Source: Ophioderma brevispina | Taxonomy: Eukaryota; Echinodermata; Ophiuroidea; Amphilepidida; Ophiodermatidae | NCBI GenBank assembly: GCA_023653785.1 | Contig: JAMKCH010084927.1 | Span: 1 to 64,000, forward strand | DNA length: 64,000 bases | Direction of reading: 5' to 3' | In this document: piece after piece, positions 12,780 through 25,920 of the stretch | How the letters are laid out: each line of letters starts with the position of its first letter | Position numbering within the stretch: the stretch's first letter is position 1 | Program-made: the position numbers and the translations under genes | The notes under the pieces: generated by a model | What the model was told of the DNA's origin: nothing | What the model saw: the letters and a program-made list of their open reading frames with translations, nothing else | The model's database searches: none

Positions 12780-13470
12780 TTCCTACTCACGGTGTAACCA
12801 GAGCTTAGGCTACTCCATGCTACTCTAAGCGCACTTCTAAGGGTACCCCTCTGATGCATTATTGATGCAGTAACCTACAGACAATGGTACTTGCAGAAGT
12901 ACACAAGCCACTAGTGGGATAGCACTATGTTACTAGCAGTACCTATCCTAATTGTACTCTGCAGGTTGCCTGCTAGTTACTGGCAGTAACCCATGTAAGC
13001 ACCATTAGTGAGTACCTCTGCAGCACTCCTCTGGAGTACCTTCACAGGTAACCCCCCTACCGCTGCTAGTAGGCAGCCTTTGGGAGTAACCATAGATGGC
13101 GTCCAACTTCCCATTGTTGTTTTAAGACTTCTGATCATTTTTAAGCTCCGTAATGTCCATATTTGAGTTTCGTCATCGCCCAAAACCCCCTGTATATACA
13201 TTTTGTTGTAAAAACTTGAATACATATGTTACCACATGGTTACATAATTGATCAAATACTTAAATAATCACACAGAGCTCAAAGCTCCTTTGCATGGGAG
13301 TACCCACGCTGTACTCCCCGCATGGGTTGACTAGTGGTTAAGCTACTGCATGTGTACCTAGGTTGGAATGATTACCCCCACTTTTGTGGCCGGCGATGTG
13401 GTACCCATTCGGGTGGGTACTCGGTGGCGCCTTAACAGCTACTTAAAGGTACTCCCATGAAGAAATTGGG
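12780..13470. repeat. GTACC/GTAACC-rich region with inverted ends
   Basis: Dense in GTACTC, GGTACC, GTAACC and ACTAG words and their complements (12785-13070 and 13280-13465), split by about 200 bp of ordinary sequence at 13080-13270. CATGGGAGTACC at about 13293-13304 is matched by GGTACTCCCATG at about 13453-13464. Probably a non-autonomous element and relatives. The minus frame at 12977-13225 is not convincing. Confidence 0.4.
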
Positions 13471-16400
13471 TTGTGTATATTAACCGCAAAAGTTTTCTGT
13501 TGCAATTTGTGTTTGGTCAAATCATAAAATTACTGGACTATTAGCAGACAAAACAGAAATCGGAACTGATGGGCGCGTCCATGTTACCGATAATCTCCCG
13601 GCCATAGTGACGTTTCGGCCTTCTCGCGGCCATTGCTACGTCATGTCTATAGTTTGTCTCATGATGATTGTCAAAACAAAATAATTTACTTTTGAGATAA
13701 CATGTATGCCTTTGAATCGACGTACATCTGCAGTGATTATATTCCAATAAAAAAATACTTCACAGATTAACCTCAATACAAATAACGAGTAGGCCTCCTT
13801 ATTTCGGATGTTAAGATTTTACCAAAGTATCCTAATGAAAATTAGAACCAATTGAAGTCCCACCTTTATCACAGTTCAGCTGGCCCGATAGCAAAATAGT
13901 GTCATTCCAAGGTACTCATTGAAGGTCTCATTTGATTTTACAGGGGGAATTTCAAGTGATTGTATAGCATGTGGCATTGAGGGACTCTAATGTGCATGGC
14001 TCTACTCGAGCATTGCATGCTGAATAGCTTTTCGGTGTTGACATATAGTCGCGCTTTTTAAAAAACTTTAGAATTACAGTGACATTTTGGAGACCCTATA
14101 TTAATCGCTAAAATTCCAACATTCCATCCACACACCTGCTTTTATTTGTTGGCACATGGCCCGCTCCCATCCAACCAGCGAGAACAATAAGCAACCGAGC
14201 GTGATGATCTCCTTAGTGTGGTTGGCAAAGGCGGAAAGCAGCCATGGCACCTCTTGGAGGAAAAAGATAGAGGATGTGTGATACTTTAAGCCTTGTCTTA
14301 TACCATTATATACAATACTTGTAGAAGAACTTGTTGCAGGAAGTCTTTGCAGATATAAGCCATGATATTATTCACCATAAACGATGGTCATTTCAAATTG
14401 GGTTATTATCATCATTTATACTATGTGGTAGTTCCTGAAATAAAGTACAATGTAGGAGTTCGGGCTATTCTCAAGATCAGTTTTTGGTATATGAAGAATT
14501 AGTTTAGAAAGAGTTCCATATGTATCCCCCTTTAAAAATTTACAGGAAAAATGTTTTTATTTTGGCCTTACACTAACAAATGACCCCTACCTTCAAAAAT
14601 GTAACAAAAATGTTGCATGTAGAACTTCAATTGGGGGTGGTACATGGAAAATCTCACTTGTTTCTTGTACTAAGTCCCAGTGCCAATTTTTTTTTTCAAA
14701 AGAATAGTTTCTCAGACAAGTGGTATATGTCGAAGGATCAGTTTTGTAATGAAGCGAATTGTTCTGGTACGGCTCCCTGCTGCTGGTATTTCTCATGTAT
14801 AAAGTAATGGGTGAATTGTGTTTTCGTTGAAATCTTGCCTCTCTGGAATCAAAATCAATTTCCAATGTGGACATTTTCAACAATTAACAAGTACCGGATT
14901 CCAACGAATCCTCAGGTCCTCCACCATGTAAGTTCCACGGGTTGGCGTTGATGAAAATTGGCGGAACGTTCCCAATATCTCCCAGGGCGTGCAGATTTAA
15001 ATAGCCCAGTTCTGCCATATTACCAGAGCTACTGTTATACCGTGTAGTTACGGACGTAGAGCATTTTCAATAAGTATATAATATTAATTGTAGTACAGCA
15101 AGTACAAGTTGCTAGGAGTTAAATTCTTTTTTTTTTTTTGGGTAAACCAAACAAAAACTTGGGCAAAAAAAAAGCCTATTTGGATTCTGACTGCCTCTTT
15201 CCTCTTTGAGCCTAAATTGACCATTAAAAGTTCTTTTTAAAAAAGGGGTCTAAAATAGGAGGGTTGCGAGTGCTTGACAAGCAAAATCTTGGTGATATCC
15301 TCGGTGTAATATGCCACCAGGAAAACTGTATAAAACAGATTTATACAGATTTATTCAGTCAGGCACATAGGGGTAAAAAAAATTGTGCAAGAATGCGGAT
15401 TGGGTTGATATGTTAATTCAACAAAATTTTTTCTGACATAATTTGTAATACTCATTCTTTACTACTATATATTCGGGAAAAATTAAGAAATTCGCCCCTG
15501 AAAAGGAATCGCGAGGATACGAAAAGTTATGTAACCTGTCCATTTTTCTCCCATTCAATGGAGTTCACACAGTTAACCACATTTTGTGTAAATGAATAGA
15601 TAACTTGTCATGATATTCTTCATAAAAGGTGGTTTATTGTGACACTGCTGGTAAAGGTAAAACACAAACATTTTTGTTCCTGTTATGACAATGGAGTGAG
15701 CTATGTAATTGGAGAAAGAGATCTTGTTTTAACATCTGGGACTAGCGGACACCATAAGATCAGATTGTAAAGTTTGATTTATCAGTGTAACTAGATCAAG
15801 CGCAAGTTTGACTTACGTTTGATCGAGTTGCACTGTTAAATCATACGGCGATCGTAAGCTTGTGAAACAGCCCAGGTGATATTTTTTACGTTTACAATGT
15901 TTAAATGTAATATCTGATGCATGTAATTGATTTATGCACTGATATTTATTAATTACTGAATCTCCAGCGTTCCCAATTTGCAACACATATATTCATATTT
16001 AATAACAACACATTTCATACACAATTTTTATAGTTGTCAGGTAGCAATTACATGGTCACAATGCATAAGCCCTTCTACTTCACTGTTTAGGTGGTGTATG
16101 AGCATCAAACACATTCCGGGCCACATCATGTAACAGTATAAAAATGGTAGGATATATGTGCATTTAGAGAGGGGAACTTTCTTTTTCATAAACAAACTGC
16201 AAGGCATGTTTCTGTGAAAGGTTTATCGAATAAATACATTGAAAGAACGTGAAATAGACTCCGAGAATAATCACGAAACATCGTTGGGACAGTTTCAACA
16301 CATTCTATTTACCAAAAACATGCTACGTTTTAGACAGGTTATAATGATTAGTGTTGCTATTCCAGGAAGGGTTCAATACTTGTATGTAAGCAGTTCTTTT

Positions 16401-17160
16401 TTATTACAATAGAATTATTAATTACATTGTATACCACGCACAATCCCATGCAAAAACCGATAATAATTTGTAATTAGACATAGAAAATGTTCAAAGAGAC
16501 TTATAGTAAATACAATTGAAATGATATAACAAATGTGATACGTTTTATAACAAATTTGTTTACAGCTGTTTTGTTCCAAGGTACTGTTTTGATGAGTGAG
16601 TCGAATAGATAAAATTGTGCCAAATGATATAAAAAATGTTAACTAGTAAGATTGAGATGAGGGTTTTACCCAAGCTTAAAACTAGAGATGTAAATATTCT
16701 ATTTGATTATTTGCGAACCTGTATTTCGAAATGTAGGTTTAAAATCGATTTAATTCATTCTAATAAAAGTAACCACCAATAAGGTTCATGTATTTCTTAA
16801 TTGAGTCGATTTTATCATTTTTTTTTCTTCTAAATCAATATGAAGCAAGATGCGGTTTAAGAACTCAAGATATCATGCAGAACTTGTGGGGCAAGTCACA
16901 AGTAAATGGATTGCTTCTTGAGACGTCTTCCTTGTAAATAAAATATTCTGGGTTGAGGCTCGAACCAATAATCTATGAACTACATAACCACATTAGCATG
17001 CTATGCAGCAGAAAGTCAAAGTGCGACCAATCAACACAATGCATTATTCTTGAAGCAATTGCCATCAGAGATAAATATTTCCAGAATAGATAGAAGAATC
17101 TGATTTTAGGAGGGGGAATACCTTTAGGAGCGAACACTGATTGGAAAACCAAATTCACAT
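13471..17160. other. No gene seen apart from a short hairpin
   Basis: AT-rich. The mirrored frames at 14580-14883 on both strands have no recognised homology. 13560-13650 is slightly CpG-richer. Confidence 0.55.
15776..15843. repeat. Imperfect 27-bp stem hairpin
   Basis: GATTTATCAGTGTAACTAGA TCAAGCG pairs with CGTTTGATCGAGTTGCACTG TTAAATC around a GCAAGTTTGACTTA loop. Small fold-back element or remnant. Confidence 0.5.
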
Positions 17161-17164
17161 AAAG

Positions 17165-17252
17165 CCACTGACCGTCCAGCCGGGAATCAAATCATTTCAT
17201 GGTCAGGCCAGCAGTTTCATAGAGTTGCTACCACTGAACTATTAATTATATT
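17165..17252 (-). mobile_element. tRNA-like SINE fragment
   Basis: Minus strand has A-box-like TAGTTCAGTGGTAGCAACTC (plus 17222-17241) and B-box-like TTTGATTCCCGGCTGG. Acceptor-stem pairing is not evident. Another isolated B-box-like GGTTCGAGCCTC is about 220 bp to the left, near 16950-16970, on the same strand. Confidence 0.5.
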
Positions 17253-17360
17253 TGCAAGTACCTTGAGCATATCATTAACTAGATCTGTCTACAAATCTGC
17301 ACACAGTCGAGAGTACTCAGCCCGGAACTTGTAGAAGAAAGCTTTTTTATGTAAATTCAG

Positions 17361-17660
17361 GTCTTGGACTCCTGTGACCCCAAATGAACCTTTGATCAAA
17401 ATTTCATTAAGTAAATTTGTGGGGGATATCAAGCTGCACTACATACATGAGTCATGTGTCATACTATTTAACCTGGAAAACGAGTAGTGATTGAAGTCTA
17501 ACGTAATTTGATACATGTATTTGACCCCTAAAAACCATGGGTGCATGGTGATGGGTCCATGATTGACTTTTATTGACTCCTCATCAAGTACGACAGGGGG
17601 GATAAAAGATTTTCTATTTGACCTTGTTTTATATTTTACACACAGTAAATATGTTTGACC
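17361..17660 (+). repeat. Older diverged unit of the 17.7-18.4 kb repeat
   Basis: Shares TGTGACCCCAAATGAACCTT, CTGGAAAACGAGTAGTGATT and CCATGGGT words with the two near-identical copies that follow, but is clearly more diverged. Confidence 0.5.
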
Positions 17661-18372
17661 TCTGTGACCCCAGATGACCCCATATTGACCTCTATGCATG
17701 ACTCACACGATCAGGTTGCTTAACCTGTAGGAGAAGTAGTGATTTGAAGTATTTTGACCTTTGACCCCTGAACCATGGGTCAAGTGATGTAGTGTTGATC
17801 AAGTCCTACAAGATGACAGTATTAGTTTTGAGATTTAAGCTAATTCTAGATTTTTTGCATGGTTAACGTTGTTGACCTCTGTGACCCTATCGTGACATGT
17901 CAAAAGTTTCTGTGCATGTACTTGTCCCCAGTTTTGGTTATTATGGGATGTTCCATGTCTGAGATATTAGCATGTTGACAGAAAGAAAGAAAAAAAAAAA
18001 AAAAAAAAAGTGACCCCAGATGACCCCATATTGACCTCTTGACTCATAACTTTTGTAAAGGGGCTCAAGCTAATTCATATGCATGACTCACACGATCAGG
18101 TTGCTTAATCTGTAGGAGGAGTAGTGATTTGAAGTATTTTGACCTTTGACCCCTGAACCATGGGTCAAGTGATGTAGTGTTGATCAAGTCCTACAAGATG
18201 ACAGTATTAGTTTTGAGATTTAAGCTAATTCTAGATTTTTTGCATGGTTAACGTTGTTGACCTCTTTGACACCAATCGGGTCATGTCAAAAGTTTCTGTG
18301 CATGTACTTGTCCTTGTGACCAGTTTTGGTTATTATGGGATGTTCCATGTTGACAGAAAGAAAGAAACCGTA
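17661..18372 (+). repeat. Tandem duplication with A-run junction (A)
   Basis: Copy 1 (17661-17990) and copy 2 (18011-18372) are nearly identical over 300 bp. Copy 1 stops in GAAAGAAAGAAAAA(n), the A-run at about 17990-18009, whereas copy 2 continues GAAAGAAACCGTACAG. Copy 2 has about 40 extra bases near 18040-18080. Confidence 0.75.
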
Positions 18373-18381
18373 CAGAAGAAA

Positions 18382-18406
18382 AACACAGTCGAGTTCCTCG
18401 ACTGTG
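18382..18406. repeat. Perfect 11-bp stem hairpin
   Basis: ACACAGTCGAG-TTC-CTCGACTGTGT, directly after the duplicated segment. A terminal CAGTCGAG hairpin is seen at 3' ends of some LINE families, so this may mark the end of the repeat. Confidence 0.6.
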
Positions 18407-20458
18407 TAAAGATAATGTGAAAATGTATGCTTTTATTTGCTCTTTGAACAGTTTGCCATTTGCAGGTATAGCCTTGAACTGGTACAGGAATAAATGAGGG
18501 AGTTACATAATGCATTCACCTCTTGCATGGTCAAAGGTTTTGTATAAAGAGAATTGAACCTGATCAAACTTTTATGTAATGCTCCTATTCATATTGCTGC
18601 CAGGTCAAGGTTCTCCCTGCAATGGCGAAACCGTACAAATAGCAAAACTAGTTTTCAGTAACAGTAATGACTGAGCTTGTTTTTTTTGTCTTGTAAATAC
18701 TACAATCTAGAGAATATACAATTCCTGTTAAGTTCCCAGTTGATACATGCAGGCAAAAGGCACTGATTTCAATTACATGTTGCCAAAGTAGGGAATGAGT
18801 TTTCCCCTTTAAGTCACTCTAATATAATCTCTTTGAATCTCTCAAATCAACAAAAACAGTTTCTTGATCTTTTAATTCCCTGAAAATATTTTCTTGAATG
18901 TTTCCTCTGAAAAAATACAAATGTTTTCCTCAGTACCAATGTGAAAATTATCAAAACAGGTATGATTTTGTGCACTTGACTAACAAGCCCGGGGATTCTT
19001 GATTTGGTTTGGGTATGAATATGAAAGTGACCCTGAAATTAAACAAAATTTGACAAAAATGAGACCCAAATATATACCAATGGTCTAGATTTTTGAAATA
19101 AACTCTGTACCAATTAAGCTAAATTCTCTTAAATTGGAGAAAATTTCATAACTTTTAAAAATATTTTTGGAGATTATTAAAAAAAGCACCCTTTTTATAC
19201 CATAAATCCTGAAAATTTATCCCTCTAGACTGCACATCCCCATACCACTTCATTAAGAAACTTCCCCTGGGTCAAGAGGTAGCATGGCACAGTGCTTTAA
19301 CACTGGCATTTTAGTTTTCAGTTGTCGAAAATTTTTCGTAATGCTGTCAAATTGTCACTTACAAATGTCAACTGTAATTGCTATTGACTTTATACACAAT
19401 TAAAGCCACTTTTTGCAGAATTATGCTATTCTTAGTTTCAAGTTTGTATTTCCATTCTGAACAAAGGTTGGTTGATTGAAATGTTTTAGCATACTCATTA
19501 TCAGAGCCTGAAATAACAGTTATGCATGCAAAAATGGCTACAGATTTGTTTAAATTCAGTTCATAAAAGCAGAGAAAAGTTAATCACATCTTTGGTAGAA
19601 GAATATCAACATTATAACGTACCTGTAAAACATGTCATGTACATTTAAGTTAGTGTATTTCATACCCTGCTTAGTAGTAAAAAGTTCATGATTAACAAAT
19701 TAATTTCAGGCCTTGCTTATTGTTAACATTTGTTACTTATGCCATGATTATATGCAGAAAACAGGAATGCTACAGTACAGCAAAATCTAAATAAAAACAA
19801 AGACTGACCACATTATTTTGAGCATTTCAGTTGCAGTTATTGCATGTATATTTAATACTCCACTACACACAGAGCTTGGGTAATCCCAACACAGAATTCA
19901 TCACAATCTTTTCTGAATGAATCATCTATTCTACGAGTTAAATTCAAATGATATTAAAACAATGCCGTTATGCTTGAGGTCAAGGGTACTTGTTTCGATT
20001 GATTTAGAAACCCCTCATATAGTATCAATTTTGATATCAGAAGACAATTTTTCTCATTGTCGTCCTGAAATTCCAGCCTTCAAAATCCATTTTCAAAGAT
20101 TGAGACAAAAAAGCAATTTTAATGGTTAAGCTGCATTATTGCTTCTACCATCAAAACCACAAGTTTGAAGTAAAGGGTATGAAAGTACATGTTACATTTA
20201 AATTGGAACAAGCACCTCTAACCAAATATGGCTATGTGACAGTCTCACCTACACACTAGCTTAGTCTGCTTCATTTGCCTACAATCCTGCTGCAGGCACA
20301 CAAACATTTGCTTATTCAAATCCTGGATTGTAGGTAGGGTAGAGGGAGACTCTGTGAATTTGGCAGCAATGGAATTGAATCTTAATCCTGGAACTACCCA
20401 AGCCTGGTTCATGCAACTATGGCACTATGATGATTGAATACAATGACACCAGAGTACA
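18407..20458. other. No gene seen
   Basis: AT-rich, no repeats obvious by eye beyond A/T runs. Confidence 0.55.
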
Positions 20459-22000
20459 CAACAGACAAGTTTGGTAGACGTTTTCGTATAGAAGTCCCAT
20501 GGATGCAAATGAGGTATTAGTCGGAGAGATATGATGTAAGTTATGGCCTGACCGTAAAGTTGAGTATATACACATTTTTTCTGCTGAAAATGATAGACTA
20601 GGGTGTGTAGAATAAGAATCTGCCGGGTGCCACCTGGGCATCTTTGGGCATTTTGAGAAATACAAGATGGCATCGCCATAAATGATAATTATCTATTCGA
20701 CCCTATATTATCGAACTATGGAGTTAATAAATATACTATAGGACCCAATGAACAAGTGCATGGCACTTGTAACATTGAGTCACATTGAGTCATAAATCTA
20801 ATAATTTTAAAATATGCCCTAAAACAGCAAATTACCTGCGATAAAAAATAAACATGAAGTATTTAGATTATGTTGTTAGCCACAATAAATGTATTTCTGA
20901 TACTTTTAAAGTTGTAACATGACGTCAATCAAAAATGGCAACCAAAAACGTGAATATCTTCAACAAATACTTGACACAAATTTCTATATTACCTTCAAGT
21001 ATAAATTATTGTGTCAATGAAACAATTACAAATGTACCTATCATCATAACCATGTGATCCCGATAAATAAAAATGTGCCAAATTATAAATCGAGTGCAAG
21101 ATATGTGAAAAAATGTAATTCCTATGGTATTTTGAACACTTGGCACTATTAGTTTTATTTTTTCAATTTTGGCGCATTTAAAACAAATTGAAATGTATGT
21201 TGTACATTGGTTAGCATCAAAGGTACATTTCTAATGTCATTGACACATTGATTTCGATTTGAAGGCTGTAATACTTATAAATTTGTGTCAAGTATATTTT
21301 GAAGATGTTCACGTTTTTGGCTGCCATATTGATTGACATCATGTTACAATTGTAAAAGTATCAGAAATACATTTATTGTGTCTAACAACATAACCTAAGT
21401 ATTTCATGTCTATTTTTTATCACAGGTATTTGCTGTTATAGGGCATATTTTAAAATTATTGGATTTGGCTTCCATTTTGAATTTGAAGTATGACTCTGTT
21501 ACAAGTGCCATGCACTTGTTCATTGGGTCCTATAATATATTTATTAACTCCATAGTTTGATAATATAGGGTCGAAAAGATAATTATCATTTATGGCGACG
21601 CCATCTTGGATTTCTCAAAATGCCCAAGGGTGCCCAGGTGGCACCCGGCAGATTCCTATTCTACACACTCTAATCTATCATTTTCAGCCAAAAAATTGTG
21701 TATATTACTCAACTGTACGGTCACATGAACGTTCTCTCTGACTATATTCAGGGGCAGATCGAGGATTTGAAAAATGTCAAAATTAGCTGAAGGCTGAAAC
21801 TTGTCCAAAATGGGCTGACTTTGCAGAATTACCGGGAGGCGCGCTCCCCCTCCGCCCCCTCTCTAGATCCGCGCCTGGTATTACAATTGATTCCATCATG
21901 CGCTGCATGATGTTGTGCAGTAGCGCTTGACAGAATGAATGGCAATACCTCATTTACATCCATGGGACTTCTATATGAAATGTCTACAAACAGTTTTTAG
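20459..22000. repeat. ~1.5-kb fold-back (inverted duplication)
   Basis: Left arm 20459-21082 and right arm 21138-22000 are inverted copies around a ~55-base loop. Matching blocks include GAACAAGTGCATGGCACTTG, TTAATAAATATA(C)TATAGGAC, GATAATTATC and the CATGGGACTTCTATA end. Divergence is moderate with many small indels. The right arm is interrupted by insertion of about 190 bp from 21749, including a small hAT-like element. Minus-strand open frames at 20417-20679 are shadows of this repeat. Confidence 0.75.
21749..21877. mobile_element. Short hAT-like MITE nested in fold-back arm
   Basis: CAGGGGCAGATCGAGGATTT...at the left and the reverse complement CAGGCGCGGATCTAGAGAGG at the right are typical CAGGGGCGGATC hAT termini. 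It interrupts the right arm of the larger fold-back, so it is younger than that duplication. The 8-bp flanks are not identical. Confidence 0.6.
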
Positions 22001-22340
22001 CAGAGGGCACAGTTCAATTTGGGTATACAAAAGGAGAGGGCATGGTTCAATTTGGGTAAAACCTGGGAAATACAAAGTCGGGTGTGCAGTGTCTGCCATA
22101 CTACAAAAAGTTGATGTTTGCAAGCATCTCTGGGTTACTGAATTGTGATTCTACATAAATGCGTGTATACATGTTACAACTGCTGAATAATATAAATGAC
22201 AAGGAATATTAAAAAAATGCCCCTTATTTTAAATAAGAATACTATATATGAACTGACTTTCAACCCATTAGTGTAGTTGAATATTTATTATTCTTTCCTG
22301 GATATGGCCAGAGCACACAAGTGTTGAAAAAAAATGTGTG

Positions 22341-22416
22341 CGATTGGCCGGACTCAAACAGGCAACCTCCGTATTACTAGCACAGCGCTCTTGCTAACTG
22401 AGCTAACAAGCCTGGA
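22341..22416 (-). mobile_element. tRNA-like SINE head (Thr-AGT-like)
   Basis: Minus strand reads GGCTTGTTAGCTCAGTTAGC (A box), an anticodon-arm-like GTGCTAGTAATAC, and TTGCCTGTTTGAGTCCGGCC (B box). The 5' and 3' acceptor ends do not pair, so this is a tRNA-derived repeat or pseudogene, not a working tRNA. Confidence 0.6.
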
Positions 22417-22700
22417 TTGGTAGAGGAGCAACCGATATCATCTATAGGTTTTAGGTCCGAAAAGTGTCCATCGCTTTCTTAGCGGATAGCATCAGAACGT
22501 TATATTTTACATATTATACGAGTTATATTTGTTTTGACATTTTTTTTTTCTCCAGGAAAAGATTAATAAACGTTCATCCAAAAACCATTTGTGGACCATA
22601 CAAAGTGTCCACTTTTGTTTAAAAATCATTATTTTGACCCAAAATGACCAATTTGGGTTCCAGGCCAATGCTCAACAACCATTTCAATTTTCAATGGCTT

Positions 22701-22838
22701 ATTATATTCGACGAAACAGGCTCAGTGCGCCCATTGGATTACATGCTTTATTCCGTCAGAGTGTAAAATGTACGATCACGGAATAAAGCGTGTAATCCAA
22801 TGGGCGCATTGAGCGCGTTCCGTTTCGTCGAATATAAT
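22701..22838. mobile_element. Near-perfect hairpin MITE
   Basis: ATTATATTCGACGAAACAGG...CGCCCATTGGATTACA... folds on its own reverse complement with arms of about 60 bp and a short TGTAAAATGTACGATC-like loop. The sequence is strongly CpG-containing compared with its surroundings. No coding capacity. Confidence 0.7.
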
Positions 22839-24607
22839 TTACCATTTCAACAATATGACTAGATGTAGATTTTAATTAACACCTGAGCAAGTATATCCAT
22901 GATAAATTTGGTGTATATCATTAAATGTGAACAAGCCACGAAGTGCCGTCATCTGTGCTCAAGTTTGATGCCAATTTCTCAGAGCATGCAGCATCAGTCT
23001 CTACAGGGGTACCACTATGTTTCCAAGGAAGGGGGCACCACCCTTTTTCAAGCATTTTTTACAGGAATGGTTGAATTCTGTTTTTGGCTCTTTTCCCCAA
23101 ATGACACTAGGTCACTGCCTTTCTCCTCATAAAGCAAGAACAGCACATTTTTTTAAGATTTTCAAATTTGTGAGAATTATGCACAGTTGTGTTTGTAATT
23201 GTCAAGTTAACTATACCTGTGAACTGTACAAGCTCAAAATAGAAGAGATTTAGATTTGGAGATACCCGGGGGGGATCCCCGATCTTAATTCAATGGCAAC
23301 CCTTGAAATGTGATATTTCTGTCTGTGCATTATGTAGCTAACTTAACTTTCCTGAACCCAACGGAACAGCTAATGGATCAGCGTTGACACGCATATGGCA
23401 CTATTTGCCGGCTATTAACTAATTGTACTGCAAGAGTTGTCTATGCTATTTCAGTAATAAACAGGAAGATATGGCTTACATTAACTACATCAGCAAATTA
23501 ACAGAATGGCAAAAAGGTCCACATTGTGAATAAAAGCATTTTATGGACTTTCATTACTGTTTATTATATGAACACACTATGCCAATGGTTGTCATCTATC
23601 CAGTATGACTGATATTGGACAGCATGTCATCAACGACCATGTACACACTGCATAATCACTTATGTTTGACAAAGATTAATTAATCTTCATTAGTTATAAA
23701 GAGTGACATACACACTGAACACTTAATTAACGGCTGACATAGGATTTTGAATAATTTTTGTGATTCATTAAAATACTCTCTGAACTAAGATGCTTTTAAT
23801 ACTTAATACCAAAGTTAGAGATGAATCGGATTTTGTGTTTTCATCCTTAAGTACAATTAAGCACAGTTAAAAACCACTAGAAATATTTTCAAGTGGTTTT
23901 TGTTTTCGCGTGAAATTATTTCGTGAATGTCACGCTTCCCTCACACTTAGAATAGCATGCGTGCATTATGACCCGTTTTGAATATGCATTCGTACATTAT
24001 CAGGGGTGTGCCTTACCACTCGTGCATTATTAAATAGAATTAATAATGCTACACCAGCCCCTCCACATTCATGCATTGACTTGCCCCTGAAGTGTAAAGC
24101 GCTTGAACAGTTCACTTGCCAAGGTAAGGCAATAATAACAAGGCCAGAACGTTCACTACCACAACATCCCAGGTTATGTGGCTTTACGAACGGGGAAAGA
24201 ATCAGATTGACACTCACTACAGAGTCTATACCTTAAAATAGAAATCTTATTTCTATGGTGTTAAAAAACAAGCAATATAACGGCAGTAGGTCCTACAATT
24301 GTCTATTTTAAAATCTACGGTGTTAATAACCCCGATTTGACCTATACAAATAGATGCGATACATCAAGAATTTAATAAAGTCATGTAAACCGACTGCGCT
24401 TATTCATCCAAATCCGATTGAAGTAAGTTTGACTAATGCGTAATCACTACGTTCCATTGTAATCATGGCAATTATGTCAAAAGCTAACCTATTATTCAGC
24501 TGGTAACTCATCGAAATTTCAATCAATACTACATTGTATAACTTTTCACGCCTTCTCTCCCAATGCTTGCTGCTTTATGTTTAGTATCCCTAAAGTAAGT
24601 TCCATCT
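22839..24607. other. No gene seen
   Basis: Includes CCCGGGGGGGATCCCC at about 23265. Frames at 23966-24236 on both strands are complementary and unsupported. Confidence 0.55.
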
Positions 24608-25473
24608 GTGAAAATTTTTTAAAGAAGCTGATTTCAACTGATTTTGGTAGGTATGGGTGTCAACATTTACCCAAAAAAAGTTTGTTATCGTAGGGGGTAG
24701 GGAAATTGGTTTTTCGGGAGTCAAAGATCAATAACAGGGGTCAAATTTTGAAATTGATCCAATCATGTTGAAAAGTATACCAAGTTAATAGTTTAATCAT
24801 AAGGATTCCAAATTTTTGGAGTTTTAGGCTAAAAACAGCTAAAATCAATAAAAAGGATCATTTTCAGTTGTACAGGGGTCAAATTTAAAAATTACTCTGA
24901 TTTGGAAAAAAATGGTGCAAATTATAGATGGAGCTCATAGGATAAAAATAAGGAATAGTTGGAGTGTTTTAAATGCTTACTTACCGAAGTAGGGGGGAAA
25001 CAAGGTCAAGACCCATTGAATGCAATGGATGTTGACCTTTGGTGCCCCCTACATTGGGAACTAAGCATTTAAGACAGTCAAAACTATTCCTTATTTTAAT
25101 CCTATGAGCTCCATCAATAATTGGCACCAATTTTTTATCCAAATCGGAGTAATTTTAAATTTGACCCCTTACAACTTGAAAATGACCGTTTTTTATTGAT
25201 TTTTGCTGTTTTTAGCCTATAACTCAAACTTTATGCACAGATAGTAAACTAATACCTTTTTGGAATCCTATGATTAAACTATTAACTTGGTATACTTTCA
25301 ACATGATTGATCAATTTCAAAATTGACCCCTGTTATTGCCCTTTGACTCCCCAAAAAACAATTTCTTTTTCCCCACCCCCTACGATACCTCATTTTTTTG
25401 GTAAATGTGGAACAACTTAGCCTAACCAAAATCAGTTGAAATCGGCTTTCTCTTCTTTCTTTAAATTTTTTCA
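24608..25473. repeat. ~870-bp fold-back with very small loop
   Basis: Two arms of about 420 bp are inverted copies (for example GGATTCCAAA...TTAGGCTAAAAACAGC against GCTGTTTTTAGCCTA...TTTGGAATCC; TAGGGGGTAGGG against CCCACCCCCTA). They meet at about 25010-25035 with only some 20 bases between AAGGTCAAGACC and GTTGACCTT. There are scattered mismatches and no reading frame. Confidence 0.8.
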
Positions 25474-25618
25474 TTATACTGGGCCTACGTTTTCCTTGAT
25501 TTTTGCTAATTGCTTATCAAATCAGAGATTTTGCTAGTGTGTACGGGGTCATACACAAATTGATGCATTGAAGAGTTAGCATAATGCATGGGCAGCTAGT
25601 ACAGTTGGAATCAATTTG

Positions 25619-25622
25619 CCCT

Positions 25623-25660
<38 letters not shown>
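25619..25660. repeat. T-run then long A-run
   Basis: TTTTTTTTT followed by about 31 A; simple sequence. Confidence 0.85.
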
Positions 25661-25662
<2 letters not shown>

Positions 25663-25920
25663 AAAATTTAAAACTTCCGTATAACAAAAAACATTTTGTT
25701 TGCATCCATATCACACACATCGTAGTACTGATGGGCAGGTTCTATATTTTGTATGTGACAGGTACAGAACTTATTATTGTGTCTCCTGCAGAATTGCATG
25801 GGTGACACTTAACCAGTCCTCATATAGCCGAGGGCCCGTATTTTCGATCGAAGGTGAAAGTTTTCCTACCGAGAATAAAAAGTCCAATTGCTACATAAAT
25901 TGGGTCTAAGATGCCCCTTG

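Noticed and set aside
22341..22416. Functional tRNA-Thr gene
   Set aside because: A and B boxes are present but the acceptor stem does not pair; better explained as a SINE head.
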